Positions 34,818-43,705 of a stretch of DNA of 64,000 nucleotides are shown here, piece after piece (position 1 is the stretch's first letter; each line of letters opens with the position of its first letter). The stretch is taken from contig NZ_BLRH01000034.1 in NCBI RefSeq assembly GCF_025996515.1, positions 1,302,001 through 1,366,000 on the forward strand. The letters are read 5' to 3'. Position numbers and translations under genes: made by a program. The DNA comes from Rhizohabitans arisaemae (lineage in GTDB: Bacteria; Actinomycetota; Actinomycetes; Streptosporangiales; Streptosporangiaceae). Under the pieces are notes generated by a model, which saw only the letters and a list, made by a program, of their open reading frames with translations, did not search any database and was not told where the DNA came from.

Positions 34818-35003
34818 GCAGGGCTCCGGCCTCGTGCCGAACCTCCGGGCTCGAACCGCCCGAGGCCGTACCCGCCCCATGCCCACTCCGTACGGCGCCG
34901 ATCGCGGACCGTGCGGCCGTTCCCGGCACGGCAGGCGAACGGGCCGGTCACCGGAGGGGGAGCTCTCGGGGACCGGCCCGCCGCAGGCCGTACGGGAAAC
35001 CCG

Positions 35004-36437
35004 TCAGGCCATCTCGGGGAAGTCGGTCTCGGTGGTGCCGATCGCCCGGGTGACGGCCGGACGGGACACCCTGAGGTAGGCGTACCAGGCGATCGCCACC
35101 GCCATGCTGATGAAGAAGGCCGTCAGCACCAGGTTGATCGGCCACGCCGGCCACGGCACCACGTTGACGTAGAAGACGTAGATCATGCCGAGCACCGAGA
35201 CGAGCGTCGCCGGCCAGATCAGCGCGAGGCGGACACCCTGGCGGCGCAGGTAGATCGGCGCCGCGGCGGCGACCACCGCGTAGGCGACCATGTAGCCGTA
35301 GACGCCGTAGGTGTCCACGTTGACCACGATGGACATGCCGTCCACACCGATGGCGAGCAGGAACGCGGTGAGCAGCACCGCCACCGGGGCGATCGTCAGG
35401 ATGGCCCGGTGCGGGGTCTGCTGGGAGGGGTGGGTACGGCCGAGGCGACCGCTCACCACGCCCTCCTTGCCCATCACGTAGACGATCCGGCCGATCACGT
35501 TGATCGGCGCGACCACCACGGCGAAGAACGAGGCGGTGATGCCGAGGCTGAGCACCGGCCGGAACCAGGCCGGCATGCCGGTGGCCACGGCGAGCTCGTC
35601 CAGCGGGTTGCCGCTCGCGCCGAGGTCGCCCAGGATCCGGTAGCCGGCGACCTGGGTGTAGGTGGCGAAGATGTAGAGGAGGCCGACGCCGAGGGCGCTC
35701 CACATGATCGCCCGGGGGATGGCGCGGAACGGGTTGCGGGCCTCCCGGCCGAGCGCGTCGGCGCTGGAGAAGCCGACGAAGCCGAGGATGCCCAGCACCA
35801 TGCCGACGGCGATCCCGTGCGTGGAGGCGCCCTCCAGGGAGAGCTGCGCGGAGTCGATCGTCGGGGTGTTCGCGTGGAACAGCACCACGACAAGCATCAC
35901 CACGATGATCGCGATCGAGGCGATCTCCAGGATCAGCGAGACCCGTGCCGAGATCCGGATGCCCCAGACCGTGAACAGGATCGCCAGGGCGCCGATGACC
36001 AGCGCGAGGGCGACGTTCCACGCGGTGTTCTCAATGGTCAGCCCGAGGGAGGACAGGAACGCGTTGAAGTGGTAGACGGCGCCGCCCAGCGAGCCCGAGG
36101 CGATGCCGAAACACCCGATGAGCAGGGCGATTCCGGTGACGTACGCGCCGAACGGCCCGAGGCCCTGGGCCGCGTAGCTGTACAGCGACCCGGCCGAGGC
36201 CCGGCGCTTGGCGAACTGGGCGATGCAGTAGCCGACGGCGAGGATCACAACGGTCGCCAGGGCGAACGACAGCCAGGAGGCGTTCCCCGCGGTCGCGTAG
36301 ATCGCGACCACCGAGAACGCGATGACCGCGCTCGGGGCGATGTTGGCGATGGCCTGGGCGACGACCTCGCCACCGGTCATCGCGCCCCGCTTCAGGCCGC
36401 GGTCGGCCTGCGGGGGGCGGTTGACAGTCTGGGTCAT
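35004..36437 (-). CDS. APC-superfamily amino acid permease
   Basis: A 477-residue integral membrane protein with about 12 transmembrane helices. It has the conserved first-helix segment of APC transporters (VVAQAIANIAPSAVIAF) and, in helix 6, the pattern GILGFVGFSSADALGREARNP seen in amino-acid and amine permeases. It takes up an amino acid or amine, probably with H+. It is the second gene of an operon with the upstream zinc alcohol dehydrogenase (42 bases apart) and is divergent from a PucR regulator. The substrate may therefore be an amine or amino alcohol oxidised after uptake (inference). The ATG at 36437 follows GAAGGA. Confidence 0.88.
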   Translation of the reverse strand: MTQTVNRPPQADRGLKRGAMTGGEVVAQAIANIAPSAVIAFSVVAIYATAGNASWLSFALATVVILAVGYCIAQFAKRRASAGSLYSYAAQGLGPFGAYVTGIALLIGCFGIASGSLGGAVYHFNAFLSSLGLTIENTAWNVALALVIGALAILFTVWGIRISARVSLILEIASIAIIVVMLVVVLFHANTPTIDSAQLSLEGASTHGIAVGMVLGILGFVGFSSADALGREARNPFRAIPRAIMWSALGVGLLYIFATYTQVAGYRILGDLGASGNPLDELAVATGMPAWFRPVLSLGITASFFAVVVAPINVIGRIVYVMGKEGVVSGRLGRTHPSQQTPHRAILTIAPVAVLLTAFLLAIGVDGMSIVVNVDTYGVYGYMVAYAVVAAAAPIYLRRQGVRLALIWPATLVSVLGMIYVFYVNVVPWPAWPINLVLTAFFISMAVAIAWYAYLRVSRPAVTRAIGTTETDFPEMA

Positions 36438-36479
36438 GGGGGTCCTTCGGGATCTGCCGGGAGGGTCCGGGGGGTCGGG

Positions 36480-37580
36480 TCAGTTGGGGATGAGGAGGGT
36501 ACGGAGTGCCTCGCCGCTGGCCAGGTCCTCCAGGGCGTGCGGGGCGTCTTCGAGGGTGGCCCGGCGGCTCACCAGCTGGTCGAGCTTGAGGTGGCCGTCC
36601 ATGTACCGGTCGACCAGCGCCGGGATGTCCACGGCCGGGCGGACGCTGCCGTAGTTGGAGCCGAGGATCCGCTGGTCGGCCTCGGCGAGGACCAGCGGGT
36701 CGAAGCGCGCGAGGGTGCCCTGCGGCGGCAGGCCGACGGCGACCGCGGCCCCGCCCAGACCGAGGATCTGAATGGCGGCCTCCAGCGTCGCCTGGTGACC
36801 CACCGCGTCGAAGGCGTAGTCGACGCCGTCGGGGAGGAGGTCCCGGACCGCCTCGGCTACGTTGAGGTCCCGGCCGGAGATCTGGTCGGTGGCGCCGAGG
36901 GTGACGGCGAGCGCGGTCTTCTCCGGGCGGGTGTCGAGGGCGATGATCCGCTCCGCGCCGGCCAGTTTGGCCCCCTGCACGACCGAGAGCCCGACCCCGC
37001 CGCAGCCGATGACGGCGACGGTGCTGCCGGGAACGACGGCCGCGGTGTTGGTGACGGCGCCCACGCCGGTGGCGACGGCGCAGCCGACCAGGGCGACGGT
37101 GTCCAGCGGCGCGTCCTCCCGGACCTTGATCGCCCCGGACGCGGGGACCACGGCCTCCTCGGCGAAGGAGGAGACCCCGAGGTAGTGGTGGATCCGCTCG
37201 CCGCCGAGGCTCAGCCTGCTGGTGCCGTCCTGCAGGACGCCTCCGGGGGCGACGACGTTCGCCGCCACCTGGCAGCGGGCCTCATGCCCGGCCCGGCAGT
37301 AGCGGCAGCGCCCGCATGGGGCGACCCAGGAGAGGACGACGTGGTCGCCTTCGGCGAGGCTGGTCACACCGGGGCCGAGCTCGACGACCACCCCGGAGCC
37401 CTCGTGTCCCATGACGAGCGGCGCCGGGACGCTCCACTCGCCGCGCCGTACGTGGAGGTCGGATCCGCAGACCCCGGCCGCGGCGATCTTGACCCGAACC
37501 TCGCCCGGCCCCGGCGGGGCGAGCTCGACATCGGCGATCCGGACCGGCTGATCGGCGGATTCGAATACGACGGCACGCAT
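36480..37580 (-). CDS. Zinc-dependent alcohol dehydrogenase (MDR family)
   Basis: A 366-residue medium-chain dehydrogenase. The catalytic zinc ligands are in GVCGSDLH and MGHEGSG. The structural zinc site is complete with four cysteines in CGRCRYCRAGHEARC. The Rossmann motif is GCGGVGLSVV, followed by an Asp in IIALDT that favours NAD. It oxidises an alcohol to the aldehyde in the cytoplasm. The ATG at 37580 follows AAGGGG and is preferred over an upstream extension. It heads the operon with the amino-acid permease and faces the PucR gene, which is the likely regulator. Confidence 0.9.
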   Translation of the reverse strand: MRAVVFESADQPVRIADVELAPPGPGEVRVKIAAAGVCGSDLHVRRGEWSVPAPLVMGHEGSGVVVELGPGVTSLAEGDHVVLSWVAPCGRCRYCRAGHEARCQVAANVVAPGGVLQDGTSRLSLGGERIHHYLGVSSFAEEAVVPASGAIKVREDAPLDTVALVGCAVATGVGAVTNTAAVVPGSTVAVIGCGGVGLSVVQGAKLAGAERIIALDTRPEKTALAVTLGATDQISGRDLNVAEAVRDLLPDGVDYAFDAVGHQATLEAAIQILGLGGAAVAVGLPPQGTLARFDPLVLAEADQRILGSNYGSVRPAVDIPALVDRYMDGHLKLDQLVSRRATLEDAPHALEDLASGEALRTLLIPN

Positions 37581-37903
37581 AAGTCCCCTTCCCCCATGGG
37601 ATCGGTGTGGGTTCCTCGGGCCGGGGAACAGATCACTTGTCACCCGGTGTTGTCAAATACGAAGTTAATGCTAAGAAAAACCTTCTTGTGCCTTCACATG
37701 TCCATATGTCCACTCATTCCGGATCGGGGAGACAATCCGCTACATGACCATCCGGAAAGGCTTGTGGAACGGTCATCAGTCGGCGGACGCCCAGACGTGC
37801 CGCCACGCGGAGTACGGCCCGTGGCAGGTGACCTGAGGGAGAGAAACGACGCGGCCAGAGCCGGCCCGACCGGGACCGCAGGCCGGCCCCGGACTGAGAC
37901 CTA
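37581..37903. other. Upstream region of the ADH operon
   Basis: About 320 bases. The part near the gene (37640-37720) is AT-rich and contains a near-direct repeat CATGTCC-ATATGTCC around 37697-37712, a possible regulator site. No gene is seen. Confidence 0.35.
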
Positions 37904-37955
37904 TCTCACGTTGCGCCGTGCGCACTCTCCGGGGTGCGGACAGCACAACGATCAC
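37904..37955. repeat. 52-base palindromic element, copy A
   Basis: The right half matches the other copies exactly (GTGCGGACAGCACAACGATCAC at its end, of which the last 10 are CAACGATCAC). The left half is degenerate (CACGTTGCGCCGTGCGCAC). It lies upstream of the PucR gene and is the first of three copies within 316 bases. Confidence 0.6.
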
Positions 37956-38192
37956 CAGACCGGGGTACGGGCTCCGCCAGGCCGGTCCCGGCGGCGCCTC
38001 CCGGCCTGAGTGGTGAAGGTCGGCGCGCCACGGGGGTGATCGTTGCCTTGTCCGCGCCCTCCGGGGTGCGGACAGCACAACGATCACCAGACCGGGGTAC
38101 GGGCTCCGCCAGGCCGGTCCCGGCGGCGCCTCCCGGCCTGAGTGGTGAAGGTCGGCGCGCCGCTGGGGTGATCGTTGTCTTGTCCGCGCCCT
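37929..38192. repeat. 132-base tandem duplication, two copies
   Basis: Positions 37929-38060 and 38061-38192 are near-identical, with only a few differences such as CCACGGGG against CCGCTGGG. Each unit carries the right part of one 52-base palindrome, a GC-rich spacer and the left part of the next. The duplication therefore generated extra palindrome copies. It shows no coding character. Confidence 0.85.
38036..38087. repeat. 52-base palindromic element, copy B
   Basis: It has perfect 10-base ends (GTGATCGTTG and CAACGATCAC). After a 4-base unpaired step on each side comes an inner stem GTCCGC/GCGGAC and a CCC/GGG tip. It is the most regular copy. Confidence 0.8.
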
Positions 38193-38219
38193 ACGGGGTG
38201 CCAACAGCGCAACGATCAC
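38168..38219. repeat. 52-base palindromic element, copy C
   Basis: It has perfect 10-base ends as in copy B. The inner right arm is changed (GTGCCAACAGCG), so the inner stem is weaker. It lies 130 bases before the PucR start codon. Confidence 0.75.
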
Positions 38220-38349
38220 CTGGGTCTGGGGTCGCGGGCTGACGCCGTACGACTTCCGGAACGGACCGCGGACGCCGTACGGACGGCATCGGGCACAGGC
38301 GCCGAACACGGGGATCGGCGCACCATGACGAGACGGAACGGGGAGACAC

Positions 38350-39837
38350 ATGCTGGAAACGGTGCGCGACGTCGCACAGCGGTTCCGGCTGCGCGTGCCC
38401 ACCGGGCCCGTCGGACTCGACCGGCCCATCCGGTGGACCCACCTCTCCGAGCTGCCCGACCCCACCCCTTGGCTGCGCGGCGGCGAACTCCTGATCACCC
38501 TCGGCCTCCAGCTGGACGAGGCCGACCTCGCCGCCTACGCCGGACGCCTCGCCGGGGCGGGCGTCGCCGCGCTCGGGTTCGGCATCGGCGAGCGGTACCC
38601 GGCCGTCCCCGCGCCGCTGACCGAGGCCGCCCGGCGGGAAGGCCTGGCCGTCCTGGAGATCCCCGTCGGGGTGGCCTTCCAGGACATCACCTACCAGCTC
38701 AACGCCGACCTGCTGCGGACGGACGCGGCCGAGTCCCGCCTGATCGCCGAAGGCGTCTCGGCGATGACGCAGGTCGCGCGGAGTGCCGGGCCGCAGGGGA
38801 TCGTCACCACCCTCGCCCACCGCATCGACAGCTGGGCCGTGCTCATGGACCGCAACGGCAACGTGCACGCCGCCGTCGGCGCCGCCCGCGTCCACATCGA
38901 CGACGCCCGCGCCGCCGCGCTCGGCCAGCGGTCCCGCATCCGCCACCCCGGACTCACCGTGTACGGGGTCGGCGACCCGGTACGGCCCCGGGCCCACCTG
39001 ATCGTGGCCGCCCGCCCCGACCGGATCACCCTCACCCGGGAACTCGCCCGGCACGCCGCGCTCCTGCTCGACCTCGCCCTCAACCCGCTCAGCGGCGGCG
39101 ACACCTGGAAACTGGCCCGTGCCGACGCCGTCGACGCCCTCCTGACCGGCGACCCCGCGCTCGTCGAACGGGTCGCAGCCCGCTGGAACCTGCTCACCGG
39201 CAACGCCGCCGTCGCCCTGCTGCGGTCCAGATCCCGCGCCGTACCGCTGGAGGAGAACGCGCTGGAGTGGTGCGCCGACCTCGACCTCCCCCAGCTCGTC
39301 AGCGAAGAATCGTCGCTGGTCACCGTGGTGATCCCCGAAGACGACATCGCCCGCTGGACCGAGCGGGTACGGCTCGCGGTCACCGAGGAGGGGGTGCCCG
39401 CGCGCTGCGGCCTCGGCACCGCCCAGCCGCTCGCCGGCTGCCTGCTCAGCCGCCGTCAGGCCGAGCAGGCCCTCGGCATCGCCGTCGCCGAGGCCCGGCC
39501 CGTCGTCGAGTTCGCCGGCATGCCCACCGGCCGCCTGATCCTGCGCCACCTGGACTCGGCGGCCCTCACCGCCCTGACCTCCCCGCTCCGCCCCCTCCTG
39601 GAGATCGACACCGGGCGGGTCCTGCTCCGCTCGCTACGGATCTTCCTGAGCGAGAACACCAACTGGGAGGCCGCCTCCTCCCAGCTCGGCATCCACCGGC
39701 ACACCCTGCGCCAGCGGATGGCCCGCGTCGAGGAGATCACCGGCCTCTCCCTCACCACCACCGAAGACCGCGTGATCGCCTGGCTCGCCCTCCAAGCCCT
39801 CCAAACCGAGCCCGGCCTCGAACACCTGAGACTCTGA
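38350..39837 (+). CDS. PucR-family transcriptional regulator
   Basis: A 495-residue regulator. The N-terminal PucR domain (residues 1-120) includes the RPIRWTHLSELPDPTPWLRGGELLIT block; a GAF-like middle and a C-terminal HTH_30 follow. The last part reads FLSENTNWEAASSQLGIHRHTLRQRMARVEEITG, the family's DNA-binding end. PucR proteins control purine, amine or gamma-glutamyl catabolism. This one is divergent from the ADH/permease operon and probably regulates it, with three palindromic elements lying between them. The ATG follows GGGGAGA. Confidence 0.9.
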   Translation: MLETVRDVAQRFRLRVPTGPVGLDRPIRWTHLSELPDPTPWLRGGELLITLGLQLDEADLAAYAGRLAGAGVAALGFGIGERYPAVPAPLTEAARREGLAVLEIPVGVAFQDITYQLNADLLRTDAAESRLIAEGVSAMTQVARSAGPQGIVTTLAHRIDSWAVLMDRNGNVHAAVGAARVHIDDARAAALGQRSRIRHPGLTVYGVGDPVRPRAHLIVAARPDRITLTRELARHAALLLDLALNPLSGGDTWKLARADAVDALLTGDPALVERVAARWNLLTGNAAVALLRSRSRAVPLEENALEWCADLDLPQLVSEESSLVTVVIPEDDIARWTERVRLAVTEEGVPARCGLGTAQPLAGCLLSRRQAEQALGIAVAEARPVVEFAGMPTGRLILRHLDSAALTALTSPLRPLLEIDTGRVLLRSLRIFLSENTNWEAASSQLGIHRHTLRQRMARVEEITGLSLTTTEDRVIAWLALQALQTEPGLEHLRL

Positions 39838-39846
39838 TCCGGCGGC

Positions 39847-39898
39847 ATGATCGTTGCGATGTGCGCACCCCGGCGGGTGCGGACAGCACAACAATCAC
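39847..39898. repeat. 52-base palindromic element, copy D
   Basis: It starts 9 bases after the PucR stop codon. Ends are ATGATCGTTG and CAACAATCAC. The inner arm GTGCGCACCC faces GGGTGCGGAC across a 4-base loop. Its position right after a gene would allow it to act as a terminator as well. Confidence 0.75.
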
Positions 39899-39969
39899 GC
39901 CGGAACGGGCTGCGCCAGACCAATCCCAACGCCGCCGCGAACCCAGATGGCCACCCACACACAACCCGA

Positions 39970-40021
39970 ATGATCATTGCGACCTGCGCACCCCACAAGG
40001 TGCGGACAGCACAACGATCAC
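39970..40021. repeat. 52-base palindromic element, copy E
   Basis: Ends are ATGATCATTG and CAACGATCAC; the inner arm TGCGCACC faces GGTGCGGA. It lies 71 bases after copy D in the same orientation. Confidence 0.75.
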
Positions 40022-40139
40022 GTCTGCCACAGGTGGCGGGGCCGCCGGCTTCGGCGAAGCCGCGCCGCGAATGAGCCGGTTGCGTCAGACATTCCCCGGT
40101 ATCTGTTCAGGAATTCTTGAGCCGGTCGGCAGCCGGGGT

Positions 40140-40620
40140 TACCGTCACGACAGCCCGGTGGGCGGCTCTGGGAGGCCACCCCACCGGGCGCGTTCGCCGG
40201 CCACCGGCGGCGGATCAGGCGCTACCGCGGGTACGGCGCAGGCGACCGCGAGCCGCTCGAACGGCTCCCGGACGCGTGCCCGCCCGCGCGCGAAACCGGG
40301 CACGCCGATCTCCTCCCCGGCAACGTCATCCCGGCCGGGGACGAGATCGCGCCGATCGACCGGGAGTTCGCCGGGCGGTTCCCGCCCGGGTTCGGCCTGG
40401 CGACGCCACATGCGTCGATCCCGTCCCTGCGCGACCGGATCGACGCGGTCGTGGCCGAGCGCGGCATCGAGATGGCGTTCGCGGTGGCCCTCGTCCTCGT
40501 CACCGCGCGAGATCCGGCTCCATCACCCGCTGGGCGAGGTGGTCCACGCGGAGGAGTCCAGGTGTGTACCCGACTACGGGTTCTGGGCCGGCGACCAACC
40601 TTCCCGGCAATCCCGTGATT
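40140..40620 (+). pseudogene. Frameshifted remnant of an aminoglycoside-phosphotransferase-like gene
   Basis: One frame of this stretch encodes a recognisable APH/choline-kinase-like core: GHADLLPGNVI (the HxDxxxxN catalytic loop), then EIAPIDREFAGRFPPGFGLA, which corresponds to the metal-binding iDwE and a D in normal relatives. The frame reaches ...VTAR and then must shift by one base near 40508 to continue as EIRLHHPLGEVVHAEESRC. There is no start codon or N-terminal lobe, so it is truncated as well as shifted. It lies in the repeat-rich zone behind PucR. A base error in the sequence would explain the shift but not the missing N-terminus. Confidence 0.6.
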
Positions 40621-40736
40621 CCGTGATTCCGGCCCGGCGTAGCCTGTCTCTCCGACGGCAGAAGAACGTTCTCGAAATTGAATTGTTGAGTTTGCTTACA
40701 ATTCGGGTTACCGTCGCGCCAGCCCGTGGAAATCTT

Positions 40737-40814
40737 GGGAGTCCGCCCCGACGGGCCTGCTTCACCCACGACCGGAACCGCCGATCGTGGGCGAAACCAG
40801 ATGGTAAGAGCGAC
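40737..40814 (+). promoter_or_regulatory. Conserved 78-base leader of small secreted protein 1
   Basis: This leader and the one at 44170-44247 have the same length and mostly the same bases (for example CGGGCCTGCTTCACCCACG). They contain imperfect arms CACCCACG...CGTGGG. Conservation without coding potential suggests an untranslated RNA structure or a recent duplication. Confidence 0.5.
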
Positions 40815-41045
40815 ATGAAGCGACGTCTCGCCCTCGCCATGGCAGGAATCCTGGCAAGTACCGGCATCCTCCTCGGCACCGCCACCCCCGCCCACGCCGA
40901 CTCCGTCATCATCGGCTGGTCCGCCACCCTGGCGGGTTGCAAGCAGTTGGGGCGGGAGACCGCCCCGGGCTCAGGCCGCGACTGGTGGTGCTCACCCGGC
41001 TCACCGCCGATGAACGGCTGGCACCTCTGGGTCTACGAACCGTAG
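40815..41045 (+). CDS. Small secreted protein 1 (MKRRL family)
   Basis: A 76-residue exported protein. The signal peptide (KRRLALAMAGILASTGILLG, cleavage likely after ATPAHA) leaves a mature peptide of about 48 residues with two cysteines, one in LAGCKQ and one in DWWCSPG, which could form one disulfide. It ends in aromatic WHLWVYEP. Two paralogues at 44248 and 44872 share the signal peptide, the Cys spacing style and the Trp/Tyr-rich end. No function is recognised; the size fits a secreted inhibitor, signalling or toxin-like peptide. It is convergent with the DUF4132 gene. Confidence 0.7.
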   Translation: MKRRLALAMAGILASTGILLGTATPAHADSVIIGWSATLAGCKQLGRETAPGSGRDWWCSPGSPPMNGWHLWVYEP

Positions 41046-41053
41046 AAACACCC

Positions 41054-41090
41054 CGGCTTGTGGTCAGCCGAAGAGGCCGGCCACAAGCCG
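41054..41090. terminator. Bidirectional terminator between convergent genes
   Basis: A 10-base stem (CGGCTTGTGG and CCACAAGCCG) with a 17-base loop lies between the small secreted gene and the end of the DUF4132 gene. Confidence 0.6.
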
Positions 41091-41149
41091 TCTGCCATCC
41101 ACGGAATCGGGCCGGTTCCCGGACGGAGTGCCGGTACTCGACCAAGCGC

Positions 41150-43705
41150 TCAGTACCGGATCTGGCGGACGATGGTGGGGTCGGTGATCTCGGTGTCCTT
41201 GGCGAGCAGCATCGTCTTGCTGAGGATGACGGCGAGCATCCGGTCTCCTTCGAAGGGCAGGAACACCCCGCCGACGGGCGCAGCGGTCTGCTCGGGGACG
41301 ATGCACAGGTACCGGTCGTCCGGTTCCATCAGGATGTTGCCCGAGCCCAGATGGATCTTGTAGGTGCGCAGCTCGCCCTTGACGTGCAGGAACCGGCCCT
41401 CCAGGGTGCACCGATCCCCGATCGCGAGGCGGGGCAGCAACCGGGAGAGCAGATCCTGGCGGGTCTGCGCCGAACCGGACAGCTCACCGAAGCCGTAGGA
41501 CGCCCAGTACTCGCGGAACCGCCCGCCGGGCCCGCCGTCCTGCCAGGTCGGGTCGTTGCCGACGCTGGCGACCCCGACGAACAGGTCGACGTCCCGCATC
41601 ACCTCGCTGAACACCAGTGGCGGGATCCGCTCCAAGGGCAGCGGCCCCTCCGGATCGGCCCCGACCGGAACCCACTGCTCGTACGACCCCCCGTAGGCGT
41701 GGGCCGCGTTTCCCGGCGCGTCCAGAGGATAGAACCGCACCTGGTCGGTGACGATCCGGTGGTATGCACCGGACGGCGTGGTGTCGTTCCCGTAGTCGTC
41801 GCCGATCCCCTCCACCCAGAACTCGGCCCGCAGCCCCCACCGCGGGAGCTCGCGGAGAGCGGGCGGGCAGAAGTCGTCGACCATGAGCCGGAGCCGGTTC
41901 CGCCAGCCCCGTACGGCGGCCAGCGCGTGGAACTGATGCTGCCGGAGCACGTGGGCGGCGTACCGGTTGGAGTAGACGCCGGTGTTCTCCTCGGCCGCGG
42001 TGAGCAGGTAGACCTCCCGGTGGGCCTGCTTGAACGGCTGGACGATCTCCAGCGACTCCAGCCGGTCCCGCCAGGCCAGGACCTCGGCGACGTCCCGCCC
42101 GATGGGATGCCACAGCCGTACCGTCTCCCCGCCGGCCGGAGTGAGCACACCGCCGTGGACGTCTCGCAGCTCCCCGTCCGCGTAGCAGACCGGCACCTCG
42201 CCGACCAGCCAGATCAGGCGACGGGCGAAGGTTCCGACGAGCGGATGGTCGAGGTACCGTTCCCGCCAGGCGGCATGCGACCAGGACCGCTGGGCGAGGA
42301 AGAGCCGGTCGAGCCGCTCGGACTGGGCCGAGAGCATCTTGTCCAGTTCCTTCACCGACCCCTTGAGTTCGGCGAGCTTCTCGGCGTGATCGCGCCGTAC
42401 GGCCGCGGGCGGCGACTTCACCGTCTTCCCGGCGGCGTTGCACCAGGTGAGGACCGCCCGGGTCCCGGTCACCGCCAGCTCCGCGGTCGCCTCACCGAAC
42501 TCTTCCGTACGCCCGCCGACCCGGGTGAGCCCGTAGGCGGGAACGGCCAGCTCCTCCACCTCGTCACGGGAGAGGCCGAGGGCCGTCGCCCGCGCGTCCA
42601 GAGCCCTGTCGATCTCCTTCAACGTGCCTTTGAAGGTCACCCGGCTCGCCAGCCGGGCCAGCTGGGCCAGGGCCTCCTCTCCCTCCGTCCGCGACAGCGC
42701 GTACACCGCGGTGTTGGCGATCTTCGGACTGCGGGGGCCCGTCCCGGGGACCTTGCGCAGCGCGGTCTCGGTCACGGCGCCGAGCGCCCGTACCGTGTCC
42801 GCGTGTTCCGGCAGGAAGGAGACAAGCCAGATGAGCCCCCGAAGCACGACGGTGTTGTAGGCGTCGAACATCTGATTGGGGTCCGGGCCGTGGCGGCCCA
42901 CGTCCAGCGGTTGGGTACGGGGTCGGCCCACCAGACCGAGCCAGTCCGTGATCGCGCGCCGGACGGGCTCCCCGCCGAGCCTGGCCGTCAGGTCCCGGCC
43001 CTGCTTCTCCCATTTCGCCGACGGTTTGGCCGATGAAGCGGAGGACGCGAACCACACCAGCTCCCGCCAGTCGTCCCCGAGTCCCTGTAAGTCGGCGTTG
43101 GCCCGATCCGCCCACGCCTCCCCCGGGTTGAGCGGCGAATACCCGGGCAGCGTGATCAGCTCGGCCAGCCGCCCGCGCCCGTAGCCGCGTCCCACGGCAT
43201 GCCGCATCACCGTCAGCACCTCATCGGGGAGGACTTCACCGGTCTCCAGCCAGCCCTCGGCGAACAGTGTCAGCCGTTCGGCGGGCCAGTACGCCCCATC
43301 CTGGACGATATGCCTGACCAGGAGTTCCAGCACCTCCCGCGGAGCCGGGAGGGACACCTGCCGCGCGACGGTCCCCACGATCGGGCAGCGCGTCGAGACC
43401 GGTTGGCCGGCGTCCCGCCGGAGGATCTCCACCGCCTGCCCCGTCAGCGGGATCGGGACCCGGGCGAGAACCTGCTGGAGGATCCGGACCATGGTGTTGT
43501 TGAGGCTTCCCCGACGCAGCAGGGCGAACGCCAGCTCCCGCCGGAACTCCTCCTTCCGCTCGTTGAGGAGCGCAGCGGCCGACCACTCGCTCACCTCCGC
43601 CCAGTGAATCCCGAAGATCCGCAACAACTCGTCGGCGACCGCCTCCACGTCGCCGACGTCGAGGAGGTCCCGTAACCCGGCCAGCTCGTCCTGGGTCAGC
43701 GACAT
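41150..43705 (-). CDS. DUF4132 domain-containing protein
   Basis: An 851-residue protein. The C-terminal 400 residues match the DUF4132 pattern: WRDRLESLEIVQPFKQAHREVYLLT, then YAAHVLRQHQFHALAAVRGW, and a final LCIVPEQ...IVRQIRY strand region. The N-terminal 450 residues are helical and HEAT-like. DUF4132 proteins are common in actinobacteria and some relatives carry WGR or MolR-type domains; their biochemical role is not established. The ATG overlaps the stop of a small upstream gene (ATGA). A 19-residue copy of its C-terminal end, with a stop codon, is found as an isolated fragment at 44657-44713. Confidence 0.82.
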   Translation of the reverse strand: MSLTQDELAGLRDLLDVGDVEAVADELLRIFGIHWAEVSEWSAAALLNERKEEFRRELAFALLRRGSLNNTMVRILQQVLARVPIPLTGQAVEILRRDAGQPVSTRCPIVGTVARQVSLPAPREVLELLVRHIVQDGAYWPAERLTLFAEGWLETGEVLPDEVLTVMRHAVGRGYGRGRLAELITLPGYSPLNPGEAWADRANADLQGLGDDWRELVWFASSASSAKPSAKWEKQGRDLTARLGGEPVRRAITDWLGLVGRPRTQPLDVGRHGPDPNQMFDAYNTVVLRGLIWLVSFLPEHADTVRALGAVTETALRKVPGTGPRSPKIANTAVYALSRTEGEEALAQLARLASRVTFKGTLKEIDRALDARATALGLSRDEVEELAVPAYGLTRVGGRTEEFGEATAELAVTGTRAVLTWCNAAGKTVKSPPAAVRRDHAEKLAELKGSVKELDKMLSAQSERLDRLFLAQRSWSHAAWRERYLDHPLVGTFARRLIWLVGEVPVCYADGELRDVHGGVLTPAGGETVRLWHPIGRDVAEVLAWRDRLESLEIVQPFKQAHREVYLLTAAEENTGVYSNRYAAHVLRQHQFHALAAVRGWRNRLRLMVDDFCPPALRELPRWGLRAEFWVEGIGDDYGNDTTPSGAYHRIVTDQVRFYPLDAPGNAAHAYGGSYEQWVPVGADPEGPLPLERIPPLVFSEVMRDVDLFVGVASVGNDPTWQDGGPGGRFREYWASYGFGELSGSAQTRQDLLSRLLPRLAIGDRCTLEGRFLHVKGELRTYKIHLGSGNILMEPDDRYLCIVPEQTAAPVGGVFLPFEGDRMLAVILSKTMLLAKDTEITDPTIVRQIRY

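Noticed and set aside
37904-38219. Regularly spaced repeats considered as a CRISPR array
   Set aside because: The unit is a 132-base tandem duplication with nearly identical 'spacers', the repeats are long palindromes with terminal inverted repeats, and no cas genes are nearby.
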